A model generated the notes under the pieces. That model was not told where the DNA came from. It saw only the letters and a list, made by a program, of their open reading frames with translations, and made no database searches. A stretch of DNA of 42,846 bases from Burkholderiales bacterium (lineage in GTDB: Bacteria > Pseudomonadota > Gammaproteobacteria > Burkholderiales > Burkholderiaceae_C), in assembly GCA_003963005.1 (NCBI GenBank), contig RXJW01000030.1, positions 1 to 42,846 on the forward strand, in the 5' to 3' direction. The stretch's first letter is position 1, and every line of letters begins with the position of its first letter. This document shows positions 1 to 7,924 of the stretch, piece after piece. Position numbers and translations under genes: made by a program.

Positions 1-1
1 C

Positions 2-934
2 GACACCCTGCAGCCCGGCGGCCGGTCCACGCCCATGCTGGACGCCATCCGGCGCGCGTGGGCTGCGGGCGGCGTGATCGCCGGCACCAGCGCCGGCGCG
101 GCCGTCATGAGCCGGTTCATGTTCCGCGACGCGATGGACAACCTCGCCGTGCTGCGCGGGCAGTGGCGTGCCGGGCAGGAGTACGACCGGGGCTTCGGCT
201 TCGTCGCGCCCGAGCTGCTGGTGGACCAGCACTTCCTGAAGCGCGGCCGCATCGGCCGCCTGCTGCCGGCAATGCAGGCGCTGGGCTATCGATTCGGCCT
301 GGGGGTCGACGAGAACGCAGCGGTCGTCATCCGCGGGCCGGCCCTGGAGGTGATCGGCGGCAGCGGCGCGGTGCTGGCCGATCTGGGGGGCGCTGCGCAC
401 GATGCGGCGCTGCCGGCATTCAATCTGCGCGATGCCCGCCTGAGCTACCTGGATCATGGCGACCGGCACGACCTGGTCACCGGTCGCACCACGCCCGCTG
501 CGCACAAGCTGGCCGAGCCGCGCATCGAGCCGGGCGCGCCGGGCTTCGTGCCGCGCCGCCGCACGGGGCGCTATTTCCTCGACATCCTCGGGGATGACTG
601 CATCCTGGCTGCCCTCGTGCAGTTGCTGGAGGGGCCGGCCGCCGAGGTTCACGGCCTGGCCTACCGGGCCAAGCCTGAACCGGGGGAACTGCGTCCCGAC
701 ATCGGCTTCGAGTTCCGCTTGCGCCGCGGGCCCGATCTCGTCGGCTGGCGCAGCAGCGCCCGCGGTTGCGAGGACCACACCGTGCTGGGGGCCCGGCTGG
801 ACGTGGTGCCCGTGCGGGTGGCCCATCCGTTGTTCACGCCGCTCGCGCCGGAGAGCCCGCACGCAGCAAAGGCGCAGCCCGAGCCTGCCGATGAGCCGCT
901 CGCACGGGCGCGAGACAATCGCGGCCATGGCTGA
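2..934 (+). CDS. Cyanophycinase (peptidase S51 family), 5' end outside window
   Basis: Likely hydrolyses cyanophycin (multi-L-arginyl-poly-L-aspartate) to beta-Asp-Arg dipeptides. The reading frame is open from base 2 with no obvious start, so the gene begins upstream; the first internal ATG is at 35. Visible family signs are the nucleophile-elbow motif GTSAGA (Ser codon near 89-91), the DQHFLKRGRIGRL segment that carries the catalytic-region His, and GLGVDENAA with its acidic pair. About 310 residues are visible, longer than the core catalytic domain, with a C-terminal extension after the conserved domain. The stop overlaps the next gene by 8 bp, which suggests co-transcription. No cyanophycin synthetase gene is in view; cphA may lie upstream, but that is inference. 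Other S51 peptidases such as dipeptidase E are less likely given the DQHF motif. Confidence 0.85.
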   Translation, partial: DTLQPGGRSTPMLDAIRRAWAAGGVIAGTSAGAAVMSRFMFRDAMDNLAVLRGQWRAGQEYDRGFGFVAPELLVDQHFLKRGRIGRLLPAMQALGYRFGLGVDENAAVVIRGPALEVIGGSGAVLADLGGAAHDAALPAFNLRDARLSYLDHGDRHDLVTGRTTPAAHKLAEPRIEPGAPGFVPRRRTGRYFLDILGDDCILAALVQLLEGPAAEVHGLAYRAKPEPGELRPDIGFEFRLRRGPDLVGWRSSARGCEDHTVLGARLDVVPVRVAHPLFTPLAPESPHAAKAQPEPADEPLARARDNRGHG

Positions 935-1430
935 ACTCGACTCCCGTCCCGAAGGTTTCCAGCGCGTGAGTGCTGCGCTGGCGGCACGCGCCCATCCGCA
1001 TGCGCCGCTCTGGCTCGACGTGGCCGCCCGCACCGCGCAGGAAGCGGCCGATGCACTCGGCGTCACGCTCGGCCAGATCGCCAAGTCCGTCGTGTTCCGC
1101 CGCAAGGCCGACGACAGCGCGGTGCTGGTCATCACGTCCGGCGACAAGCGCGTCGACGAAGGCAGGCTCAAGCCCCACACCGGGCCGCTGGGCCGGGCCG
1201 ATGCCGACTACGTGAAGGCCCGCACGGGCTTCTCCATCGGCGGGGTGTCGCCCGCCGGCTTTGCACCGGCCGACGGGCTGGCGCCGCCCCAGCTCTTCAT
1301 CGACCGGGAGCTGTTCCGCTTCGACATCATCTGGGCTGCCGCGGGGCATCCAAATGGCGTCTTCAAGCTGACGCCGGCGCAGCTGGAGGCGCTGACCGGT
1401 GCCCCGGTCATCGATGTGGTGCAGGCATGA
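927..1430 (+). CDS. YbaK/EbsC-type aminoacyl-tRNA editing protein
   Basis: A 167-residue protein of the YbaK/ProX superfamily, whose members hydrolyse mischarged tRNAs such as Cys- or Ala-tRNA(Pro). Diagnostic segments are QIAKSVVF with the conserved Lys at about residue 53, GFSIGGVSPAG at about 101-111, and AAAGHPNGVFKLTPAQL near the C terminus. ATG 927 is chosen because the family core starts soon after it; upstream in-frame sequence is the shadow of the cyanophycinase gene, which it overlaps by 8 bp. GACAAT at 913-918 lies 8 bp before the ATG and could be a -10 element for a leaderless transcript. Substrate specificity (Cys-tRNA(Pro), Ala-tRNA(Pro) or other) cannot be read from the sequence. 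Confidence 0.9.
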   Translation: MAELDSRPEGFQRVSAALAARAHPHAPLWLDVAARTAQEAADALGVTLGQIAKSVVFRRKADDSAVLVITSGDKRVDEGRLKPHTGPLGRADADYVKARTGFSIGGVSPAGFAPADGLAPPQLFIDRELFRFDIIWAAAGHPNGVFKLTPAQLEALTGAPVIDVVQA

Positions 1431-1651
1431 CGGCGCCGGTCACTTCGCCCTGCATCAACGTCTGCGAGATGGATGCGGCCACCGGCTGGTGCCGCGGCTG
1501 CGCGCGTCGGCTGGACGAAATCGCCGGCTGGGGCAGTGCGCCGGTCCGCCAGCGCGATCTCGTCCTGGCCCAGCTGCCCGCCCGGCGCGCTGAGATGCAG
1601 CGCCGCGGCCTGTGGCTCGGGCCGGCGCATCGCCAGGGCGAGTCGGTCTGA
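1427..1651 (+). CDS. DUF1289 family protein
   Basis: A 74-residue cysteine-containing protein of unknown function. The DUF1289 signature is plain: CINVCEMDAATGWCRGCARR with Cys 9, 13, 22 and 25, followed by LDEIAGW. The four cysteines suggest metal or Fe-S binding, which is inference. It overlaps the tRNA-editing gene by 4 bp (ATGA) and the next gene by 1 bp (TGATG), so it is translated as part of one mRNA. Length is normal for the family. Confidence 0.88.
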   Translation: MTAPVTSPCINVCEMDAATGWCRGCARRLDEIAGWGSAPVRQRDLVLAQLPARRAEMQRRGLWLGPAHRQGESV

Positions 1652-2310
1652 TGAAGCGGCTGACGTTCTACTTCGACCCGATCTCGCCGTACGCGGCGCT
1701 GGCCTTCGAGGCCCTGCCCGAGGCATTGGCGGGGCACAGCGTGGAGGTCACCTACCGGCCCATCCTGTTTGCCGCGCTGCTGCAGGCCCTGGGGCAGAAG
1801 GGCCCGGCCGAGATCGAGACTAAGCGGCAGTGGACCTTCCGCCAGGTCGCCTGGCTGGCCCACACCCAGGGCGTGGTGCTGGACCCGCCGGCCCGGCATC
1901 CCTTCAACCCGCTGCCCCTGCTGCGCCTGGCCTGGGCCTGTGCCGCCCCCGAAGGCCAGCCGGGCGACACCCCGGGGCGCTGGGTGGTGGAGCATCTGTT
2001 CCACCATGTCTGGCGCGGCGCTGGCGCCGACGCGCAGGACGCGGACCGGCTCGCGGCCCTGGCCCAGCGGCTTGCGCCCGCGCAGGACCCGGCCTCGGAG
2101 ACCGTGAAGCAGCGCCTGCGGCAGGAGACCGAGGCGGCCCTGGCGCAGGGCGTGTTCGGGGTGCCGACCATCGCGTTCGAGGGGCGTCTCTTCTGGGGCC
2201 AGGACGCACTGCCCATGCTGCGCGCTGCCCTCGAGGGCGACCCGTGGTTCCGCAGCGGGGCCTGGGAGGTCGCCGGCCAGCCGCGGCCGGGCGTGGTCCG
2301 TAAACACTGA
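1651..2310 (+). CDS. 2-hydroxychromene-2-carboxylate isomerase / DsbA-like thioredoxin-fold protein
   Basis: A 219-residue protein of the HCCA-isomerase (kappa-GST/DsbA-like) family. The N terminus FYFDPISPYAALAF carries the Ser (residue 12) that replaces the redox Cys of DsbA, and GVFGVPTIAF near the C terminus is the cis-Pro loop. Family members use glutathione to isomerise HCCA during naphthalene breakdown, but many copies in Burkholderiales sit outside aromatic pathways, as here, so the substrate is unknown. ATG 1651 overlaps the DUF1289 stop by 1 bp. It is the last gene of the 1-2310 chain and a hairpin follows directly. Confidence 0.85.
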   Translation: MKRLTFYFDPISPYAALAFEALPEALAGHSVEVTYRPILFAALLQALGQKGPAEIETKRQWTFRQVAWLAHTQGVVLDPPARHPFNPLPLLRLAWACAAPEGQPGDTPGRWVVEHLFHHVWRGAGADAQDADRLAALAQRLAPAQDPASETVKQRLRQETEAALAQGVFGVPTIAFEGRLFWGQDALPMLRAALEGDPWFRSGAWEVAGQPRPGVVRKH

Positions 2311-2350
2311 CGCCCCTGGTCCTGGGATTTACCCGCGCAGGGGCGTTTCT
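2311..2350 (+). terminator. Probable Rho-independent terminator after the isomerase gene
   Basis: CGCCCCTG (2311-2318) pairs with CAGGGGCG (2338-2345), with a 19-nt loop, followed by TTTCTCTC. The T-run is short and the loop long, so termination may be weak. Confidence 0.5.
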
Positions 2351-2391
2351 CTCGCATTGAGAAATGCTGACTGCGGGTTCCTGCGGAGTTT

Positions 2392-2445
2392 GTCAGTCTC
2401 GATTCAGACTCGCGTCAGAACGGGGTCAGAGGTCGTGTGAATAGT
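2392..2445 (+). promoter_or_regulatory. Four TCAG half-sites at 11-bp spacing upstream of the MFS gene
   Basis: TCAG occurs at 2393, 2404, 2415 and 2426, exactly 11 bp apart and so on one face of the helix. The first two also form an inverted repeat, AGTCT (2395-2399) with AGACT (2406-2410). AATAGT at 2440-2445 is a possible -10 box with no recognisable -35, as at activator-dependent promoters. Tandem sites at 11-bp spacing are the known layout for OmpR/PhoB-type response regulators; assigning such a regulator here is inference. Confidence 0.45.
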
Positions 2446-2495
2446 CACGGCAAGGGAAGCCTACCGGCGGCCCGACAACTGACCGGAGACATTTC

Positions 2496-4175
2496 ATGGC
2501 AACTGCGACTTCGACGGCCGCCGCGCCGATGACCAAAGAGGAGAAGAAGGTCATCTTCGCGTCCTCGCTGGGCACGGTGTTCGAGTGGTACGACTTCTAT
2601 CTCTACGGCTCGCTGGCGCCGATCATCGCCAAGCAGTTCTTCGCGGGTCTCGATCCGCAGGCCGCCTTCATCGCCTCGCTGATGGCCTTCGCCGCCGGCT
2701 TCATCGTGCGCCCGTTCGGCGCGCTGGTGTTCGGCCGCCTGGGCGACATGATCGGCCGCAAGTACACCTTCCTGGTCACGATCCTGATCATGGGCCTGTC
2801 GACTTTCATCGTCGGCGTGCTGCCCACCTACGCCACCATCGGCGCTGCGGCGCCGGTCATCCTGATCGGCCTGCGGCTGCTGCAGGGCCTGGCCCTTGGC
2901 GGTGAGTACGGCGGTGCCGCGACGTATGTCGCCGAGCACGCGCCGCACGGCAAGCGCGGCGCCTACACGTCCTGGATCCAGACGACCGCGACGCTCGGCC
3001 TGTTCCTGTCGCTGATGGTCATCCTCGGCACCCGCACCTCGCTGGGCGAGAAGGACTTTGCCGACTGGGGCTGGCGTGTGCCGTTCATCGTGTCCATCCT
3101 GCTGCTGGGCATCTCGGTGTGGATCCGTCTGTCCATGAACGAGTCGCCCGCCTTCCAGAAGATGAAGGCTGAGGGCAAGACGTCCAAGGCCCCGCTGTCT
3201 GAGTCCTTCGGCCAGTGGAAGAACCTCAAGATCGTGCTGCTGGCATTGTTCGGCTTGGTGGCGGGTCAGGGTGTCGTCTGGTACTCGGGTCAGTTCTACG
3301 CGCTGTTCTTCCTGACCTCGGTGCTCAAGGTGGACGCCTCGGCGGCCAACATCTGGATCGCCATCTCGCTGATCCTGGGCACGCCGTTCTTCGTCGTGTT
3401 CGGCACGCTGTCCGACAAGATCGGCCGCAAGCCGATCATCATGGCCGGCTTGCTGCTCGCCGCGGTGACCTACTTCCCGCTGTTCAAGGCGCTGACCGAA
3501 GCAGCCAACCCCGATCTGGCCAAGGCCCAGGCGAACGCCAAGATCGTGCTGAGCACGAATGTCGCCAGCTGCTCCTTCCAGGGCAGCCCGCTGGCGCGTG
3601 AGGTGGACTTCACCGGCCCGTGCGACATCGCCAAGCGCGCGCTGGCGCAGTCGTCGGCCTCGTCCGAAACGGTTGAAGCCCCGGCGGGTGCCGGTACTGT
3701 GGTCCGTGTGGGTGACAAGGAAATCGCCGTCCCGACCGCCACCAAGCTGACCGAGCACAAGTTCGACGAAGCCAGCACCAAGGCCATCGCGGCCTTCAAG
3801 AAGGACCTGGGCGAAGCGCTGAAGGCTGCCGGCTACCCCGCCAAGGCTGACATGTCCAAGGCCAATGTGCCGCTGGTCATCGGCATTCTGTTCGTGCTGG
3901 TGCTGTACGTGACGATGGTCTACGGCCCGATCGCCGCCATGCTGGTGGAGATGTTCCCGACCCGCATCCGCTACACCTCGATGAGCCTGCCGTACCACAT
4001 CGGCAACGGCTGGTTTGGCGGCATGCTGCCTTCCATCACCTTCGCGATGGTGGCCCAGAACGGCAACATCTATCACGGCCTCTGGTACCCGATCGTCATC
4101 GCCGCCATGAGCCTGGTGATCGGCCTGCTGTTCGTGCGTGAGACCAAGGACGTGGACATCTACGCCAAGGACTGA
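2496..4175 (+). CDS. MFS metabolite:H+ symporter (MHS family) with a large inserted loop
   Basis: A 559-residue inner-membrane symporter of the ProP/ShiA/KgtP-like metabolite:H+ symporter family; the substrate is probably a small organic acid or compatible solute. The start is typical (KVIFASSLGTVFEWYDFYLYG), with loop 2-3 motif RLGDMIGRK (81-89), RLLQGLALGGEYGGAATYVAEHAP, and a second motif LSDKIGRK (305-312). The family is usually 430-550 residues; here roughly residues 335-457 form a hydrophilic insert with Cys359 and Cys376 before TM segments resume at VPLVIGILFVLV. ATG 2496 has GGAGA at about 2485-2489. The gene stands alone between a terminator and the LacI gene, so it need not belong to the sucrose locus. 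Confidence 0.9.
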   Translation: MATATSTAAAPMTKEEKKVIFASSLGTVFEWYDFYLYGSLAPIIAKQFFAGLDPQAAFIASLMAFAAGFIVRPFGALVFGRLGDMIGRKYTFLVTILIMGLSTFIVGVLPTYATIGAAAPVILIGLRLLQGLALGGEYGGAATYVAEHAPHGKRGAYTSWIQTTATLGLFLSLMVILGTRTSLGEKDFADWGWRVPFIVSILLLGISVWIRLSMNESPAFQKMKAEGKTSKAPLSESFGQWKNLKIVLLALFGLVAGQGVVWYSGQFYALFFLTSVLKVDASAANIWIAISLILGTPFFVVFGTLSDKIGRKPIIMAGLLLAAVTYFPLFKALTEAANPDLAKAQANAKIVLSTNVASCSFQGSPLAREVDFTGPCDIAKRALAQSSASSETVEAPAGAGTVVRVGDKEIAVPTATKLTEHKFDEASTKAIAAFKKDLGEALKAAGYPAKADMSKANVPLVIGILFVLVLYVTMVYGPIAAMLVEMFPTRIRYTSMSLPYHIGNGWFGGMLPSITFAMVAQNGNIYHGLWYPIVIAAMSLVIGLLFVRETKDVDIYAKD

Positions 4176-4217
4176 CCCGGCGGCGGCGCGATGCGCCGCG
4201 TCGGTGAACCGAACACG

Positions 4218-4243
4218 AAGGCCGGCGCAAGCCGGCCTTTCTT
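4218..4243 (+). terminator. Rho-independent terminator after the MFS gene
   Basis: AAGGCCGGC (4218-4226), GCAA tetraloop, GCCGGCCTT (4231-4239), then TCTT: a perfect 9-bp stem with a GNRA-type loop about 40 bp after the stop. Confidence 0.75.
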
Positions 4244-4301
4244 CATGGGCCCCCGCTTATTTCGCTTGTCGAGCGCCCTGCCGCCTGCGAGGATTTGCGG
4301 G

Positions 4302-5369
4302 ATGGTCAAACCCAAGAAAACACCTGAGGGATCTGAAACCGGGGGCGCCGAGCAGCGGCGCCTGCAGATGGTGGACATCGCGCGCCTGGCGGGCGTGTCT
4401 GTGTCGACCGTGTCTCGCGCCCTCAATGGCAGCGAACTCGTCAACGCCGAAACCCGGCAGCGGGTGGCTGATCTGGCTCGCTCTCTGAACTATTCGATCA
4501 ACTTCGGCGCTCGCAACCTGCGGTTGCAGGAGAACAAGACGGTGGCGGTCGTGGTGCCCTTCGATGCCAAATCGCGTCAGCACATCTCCGACCCGTTCTT
4601 CCTGTCCATCGTCGGCTCGATCGCCGACGCCCTGACCGACCGCGGCTACGACATGCTGCTGTCCCGCGTGGATGCGGATCGGCTGGACCTCGCGTCGCAC
4701 TGGTTCGACTCCGGCAAGGCCATCGGCGTGATCCTGATCGGGCAATGGCGCCATCACGACCAGCTCAACGAGATGGCCGCGCGCAAGCTGCCCCTCGTCG
4801 TGTGGGGCGGCGAGATGCCGCAGCAGCTCTACTGCAGCGTCGGGGGCGACAACGTGCTCGGAGGCCTCCTCGCCACACGGCACCTGCTGGCGCTCGGGCG
4901 CCGCCGCGTGGCCTTCATCGGTGACGCCCACCTGCCCGAGGTCTGGCTGCGGCGCCAGGGCTACGCCCAAGCCCTGGCAGAAGCCGGCCTCAGTGCCGAT
5001 CCGGCCCTGGAACTGCCGGCGGCTTTCGAGCCCGGCGTGGCCACCGGCGCGGTGCAGACGTTCTGCGCGGCACGCCACGATTTCGATGCGGTCGTCTGCT
5101 GCAGCGATGTGCTGGCGCTGTTGACCATCCAGGCGCTGCGTGCCGCCGGCCGCAGCGTGCCGCAGGACGTGGCCGTGGTCGGTTACGACGACATGCCGCT
5201 GGCAGCCTACTGTGACCCGCCCCTGACCACCGTGCACCAGCCGGTCGCCGAGGCCGGCGCCGAGCTCGTCGAAGCGCTGCTGGGCCAGTTGCGCGGCGAG
5301 CGAGCCGGGCCGCGCACGATGCCCGTCTACCTCAAGCTGCGTCAAAGCGCGCCTCAGGTCGGCGCTTGA
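4302..5369 (+). CDS. LacI-family transcriptional repressor of the sucrose locus
   Basis: A 355-residue regulator. The N-terminal LacI helix-turn-helix reads MVDIARLAGVSVSTVSRALN (about residues 23-42), followed by the hinge region (SINFGARNL) and a periplasmic-binding-protein-like sugar-binding domain starting KTVAVVVPF. The C-terminal part has the usual DVAVVGYDDMPLAAYCDPPLTTV. ATG 4302 is chosen because the HTH starts about 20 residues in and GAGG lies upstream; the open frame continues into the terminator region and is not credible there. It lies directly before the TonB receptor, fructokinase, permease and sucrose phosphorylase genes, matching the SuxR role in Xanthomonas-type sux loci. 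The likely operator is the palindrome at 5491-5504. Effector (sucrose, fructose or a phosphate ester) is unknown. Confidence 0.9.
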   Translation: MVKPKKTPEGSETGGAEQRRLQMVDIARLAGVSVSTVSRALNGSELVNAETRQRVADLARSLNYSINFGARNLRLQENKTVAVVVPFDAKSRQHISDPFFLSIVGSIADALTDRGYDMLLSRVDADRLDLASHWFDSGKAIGVILIGQWRHHDQLNEMAARKLPLVVWGGEMPQQLYCSVGGDNVLGGLLATRHLLALGRRRVAFIGDAHLPEVWLRRQGYAQALAEAGLSADPALELPAAFEPGVATGAVQTFCAARHDFDAVVCCSDVLALLTIQALRAAGRSVPQDVAVVGYDDMPLAAYCDPPLTTVHQPVAEAGAELVEALLGQLRGERAGPRTMPVYLKLRQSAPQVGA

Positions 5370-5377
5370 ACATCCGG

Positions 5378-5394
5378 GCCGCACCTCGTGCGGC
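5378..5394 (+). terminator. Hairpin after the LacI gene
   Basis: GCCGCAC (5378-5384), loop CTC, GTGCGGC (5388-5394), starting 9 bp after the stop. The 7-bp stem is perfect but no T-run follows, so this may be an mRNA-end stabiliser or weak terminator. Confidence 0.35.
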
Positions 5395-5456
5395 ACATCG
5401 TTCGCGCCGACGCGCGCGGGCGTGCTTATCGTTTTCATCCGAAAAAGAAAAGCGTT

Positions 5457-5504
5457 TTGTGTCTTCAGCGTCTAATGGCTTCTACTGAAATGCAATCGAT
5501 TGCA
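5457..5504 (+). promoter_or_regulatory. Probable promoter and LacI-type operator of the sucrose operon
   Basis: TGCAATCGATTGCA (5491-5504) is a perfect 14-bp palindrome with a central CG, the usual form of LacI-family operators. A weak promoter can be drawn upstream: TTGTGT (5457-5462) and TCTACT (5481-5486), spacer 18 bp, which would place transcription start on the operator and so allow simple repression. The receptor ATG follows at 5610, leaving a leader of about 110 nt. The palindrome is seen directly; its assignment to the neighbouring repressor is inference. Confidence 0.65.
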
Positions 5505-5609
5505 AAAGAATTGCGACTTGCGCACAATTCAGCGCATGGACGGCAGCCATGCGCCGTGCCGCCACACCGCCTCGCAGAAGGCTCGAACACCAGCAACCAG
5601 GAGACAACC

Positions 5610-7913
5610 ATGCCTTGCATTCCCTCGTCCGCGCTCCGCCGCCACGCCCTCGCAGCCGCTGTCGTCACGCTCTTCGGCGCCGGCGCCCAGGCGCAGGAGG
5701 CGGCGCCTGCCGCTGCCGACAAGTCCGACGGCCTCAAGCTCAACGCCGTGGTCGTGACGGGCACGTCCACCGCCAAGTCCAAGATGCGCACCAGCATCGC
5801 GATTTCCACGATCGAGAGCGAGGGCGTCACCGCCCTCACCGCGGCGAGCGCCACCGACGTGCTGCGCGCGGTGCCCGGCATCCGTGCCGAGGCCAGCGGC
5901 GGCGAATCCAACGCGAACGTGGCCGTGCGCGGCATCCCGGTGTCGGCCGGCGGCGCGCGCTACATCCAGTTCCAGGAAGACGGCCTGCCCGTGCTGCAGT
6001 TCGGCGACATCGCCTTCGCCACGCCCGACACCTGGATGCGCGCTGACGCGGCCTTCGAGCGGCTGGAAGTGGTGCGCGGCGGATCGGCCTCGACGCTGGC
6101 CACTGGCGCCCCGGGCGGCATCATCAACTTCATCAACAAGACCGGCCTGGAGCAGGGCGGCAGCATCCAGCTCACCAAGGGCCTGGACTTCGACCAGACC
6201 CGCATCGACTACGGCTACGGCGGCCGCCTGGCGCCCAAGACGCGCTTCTACATCGGCGGCTTCTACCGCGTGGGCGACGGCGGCCGCAAGGGCGCCGACG
6301 GCACCGAGAACGGCGGCCAGATCCGCGGCAACGTGACGTTCGAATTGGCCGGCAAGGACTACGTCCGCTTCAGCTTCAAGCACCTGGACGACCACACGCC
6401 CACCTTCATGCCCACGCCGGTCCGCTACGTGAATGGCAGCATCCAGGAGATCCCGGGTCTCGATCCGCGCCGCACGGCCTTCTACAACGCGGGCTGGCCG
6501 GTCGACAACACGCTGACCAACACCAACGGCCGCGCCAACAGCAACATCCGTGACGGCCTGTCGGCCAAGAGCGACGGCTTCGGCGCCGACGTGAGCCTGG
6601 ACGCCGGCGGTGGCTTCCGCCTGCAGAACAAGTTCGCCTGGACCAAGAACAGCGGCCGCTTCATTGGCATCTTCCCGGGCGACGACGTGTCCGCCGCCCC
6701 GGCCGGCACGACCATCGCCACCGGAGCCGATGCCGGCAAGGCCTACACCGGCAACAAGTTCACGGCGGTCGTCTTCAACACCAAGGTCGATGACGCCGGC
6801 CTTCTGGCCAACGACCTGAAGTTCTCTCGGGACTTTGACCTCGGCGCCGGCAACCGCGTGAGCGCCGTGGCGGGTCTCTACACGTCGGTGCAGCAACTCG
6901 CGCTGACCTGGAATTTCAACCAATACTCGCTGTCGGCCGACCAAAGCGGCGCCAAGCTGCTGAACGTGCCGGGCGTGACCAACGGCGCCCCCGGCTTTGG
7001 CGGCTGCTGCAGCAACTTCCAGGACAGCAAGTACACGACGAATGCCCCCTACCTGGTGCTGAACCTGGACTCGGGCCCGTTCTCGGGCGACTTCAGCCTG
7101 CGCCACGACAGCAACAAGGCCAGCGGCAACTACTACCAGTCGAATGCGGGCAAGGCCTACGACCTGACCAAGCCCAACCTCATCGACTACAAGTTCGGTC
7201 GCACGGCCTACTCGCTGGGCGGCAATTACGAACTCGACAAGGACCTCTCCGTCTTTGCCCGCTACTCCGACGGCGCGGCCTACAACGCCGACCGCATCAC
7301 CTTCTTCAACAACCCCAACCTCGTCAACGGCAAGAGCTCGACCATTCCCGTCAACAAGGTCAAGCAGACCGAAGTGGGCGTGAAGCTGCGCGGCAGCGGC
7401 TACAGCCTCTTCGCCACGCTGTTCGATGCCAAGACCGATGAGGTTAACGTCGACGTGACGACGACCCCGATCGTCGCCAAGGCCAACAGCTACCGCAGCA
7501 AGGGCCTGGAACTGGAAGGCTCGGCCCGCTTCGGCCTGCTGAGCCTGCTCGGCGGCCTGACCTACACCGATGCCAAGCAGGCAGACGGCCGGGCCCCGAA
7601 GCGCCAGGCCAAGTTCGTCTACCAGCTCACCCCGACGCTGAACTTCAGCGATGAGCTGACCGCGGGCGTCGGCATCGTCGGCACCAGCAAGAGCCAGGAC
7701 GACGGCCCCACCGGCCCGCTGACGATCACGCTGCCGGCCTACACGGTGGTGAATGCCTTCGTGAGCTACGCCCTGACCCCGAAGGCCACGCTCACGCTCG
7801 CGGCGAACAACCTCTTCAACGAGATCGCCTACACCGAGAGCAATGACGGCCGCGGCGCCGCGCGCGCCTATACGGGCCGCACGGTCAAGGCCAGCCTGCG
7901 GTACAACTTCTGA
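5610..7913 (+). CDS. TonB-dependent outer-membrane receptor (sucrose uptake, SuxA-like)
   Basis: A 767-residue outer-membrane receptor. A Sec signal peptide ends near AQA (residue 28). The plug follows, from LNAVVVTG through DVLRAVPGIRAEA, NVAVRGIPV and FERLEVVRGGSASTLATGAPGGIINFI; the rest is a 22-strand barrel type sequence ending GRTVKASLRYNF with the terminal Phe typical of outer-membrane proteins. ATG 5610 has AGGAGA (5599-5604) at good spacing and begins the signal peptide. Context with fructokinase, sucrose permease and sucrose phosphorylase argues for sucrose or sucrose-containing oligosaccharides as substrate, as for SuxA of Xanthomonas. It is the first gene of the operon and carries the operator. 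TonB/ExbBD are not in the window. Confidence 0.9.
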   Translation: MPCIPSSALRRHALAAAVVTLFGAGAQAQEAAPAAADKSDGLKLNAVVVTGTSTAKSKMRTSIAISTIESEGVTALTAASATDVLRAVPGIRAEASGGESNANVAVRGIPVSAGGARYIQFQEDGLPVLQFGDIAFATPDTWMRADAAFERLEVVRGGSASTLATGAPGGIINFINKTGLEQGGSIQLTKGLDFDQTRIDYGYGGRLAPKTRFYIGGFYRVGDGGRKGADGTENGGQIRGNVTFELAGKDYVRFSFKHLDDHTPTFMPTPVRYVNGSIQEIPGLDPRRTAFYNAGWPVDNTLTNTNGRANSNIRDGLSAKSDGFGADVSLDAGGGFRLQNKFAWTKNSGRFIGIFPGDDVSAAPAGTTIATGADAGKAYTGNKFTAVVFNTKVDDAGLLANDLKFSRDFDLGAGNRVSAVAGLYTSVQQLALTWNFNQYSLSADQSGAKLLNVPGVTNGAPGFGGCCSNFQDSKYTTNAPYLVLNLDSGPFSGDFSLRHDSNKASGNYYQSNAGKAYDLTKPNLIDYKFGRTAYSLGGNYELDKDLSVFARYSDGAAYNADRITFFNNPNLVNGKSSTIPVNKVKQTEVGVKLRGSGYSLFATLFDAKTDEVNVDVTTTPIVAKANSYRSKGLELEGSARFGLLSLLGGLTYTDAKQADGRAPKRQAKFVYQLTPTLNFSDELTAGVGIVGTSKSQDDGPTGPLTITLPAYTVVNAFVSYALTPKATLTLAANNLFNEIAYTESNDGRGAARAYTGRTVKASLRYNF

Positions 7914-7924
7914 GCGCGACGGCG

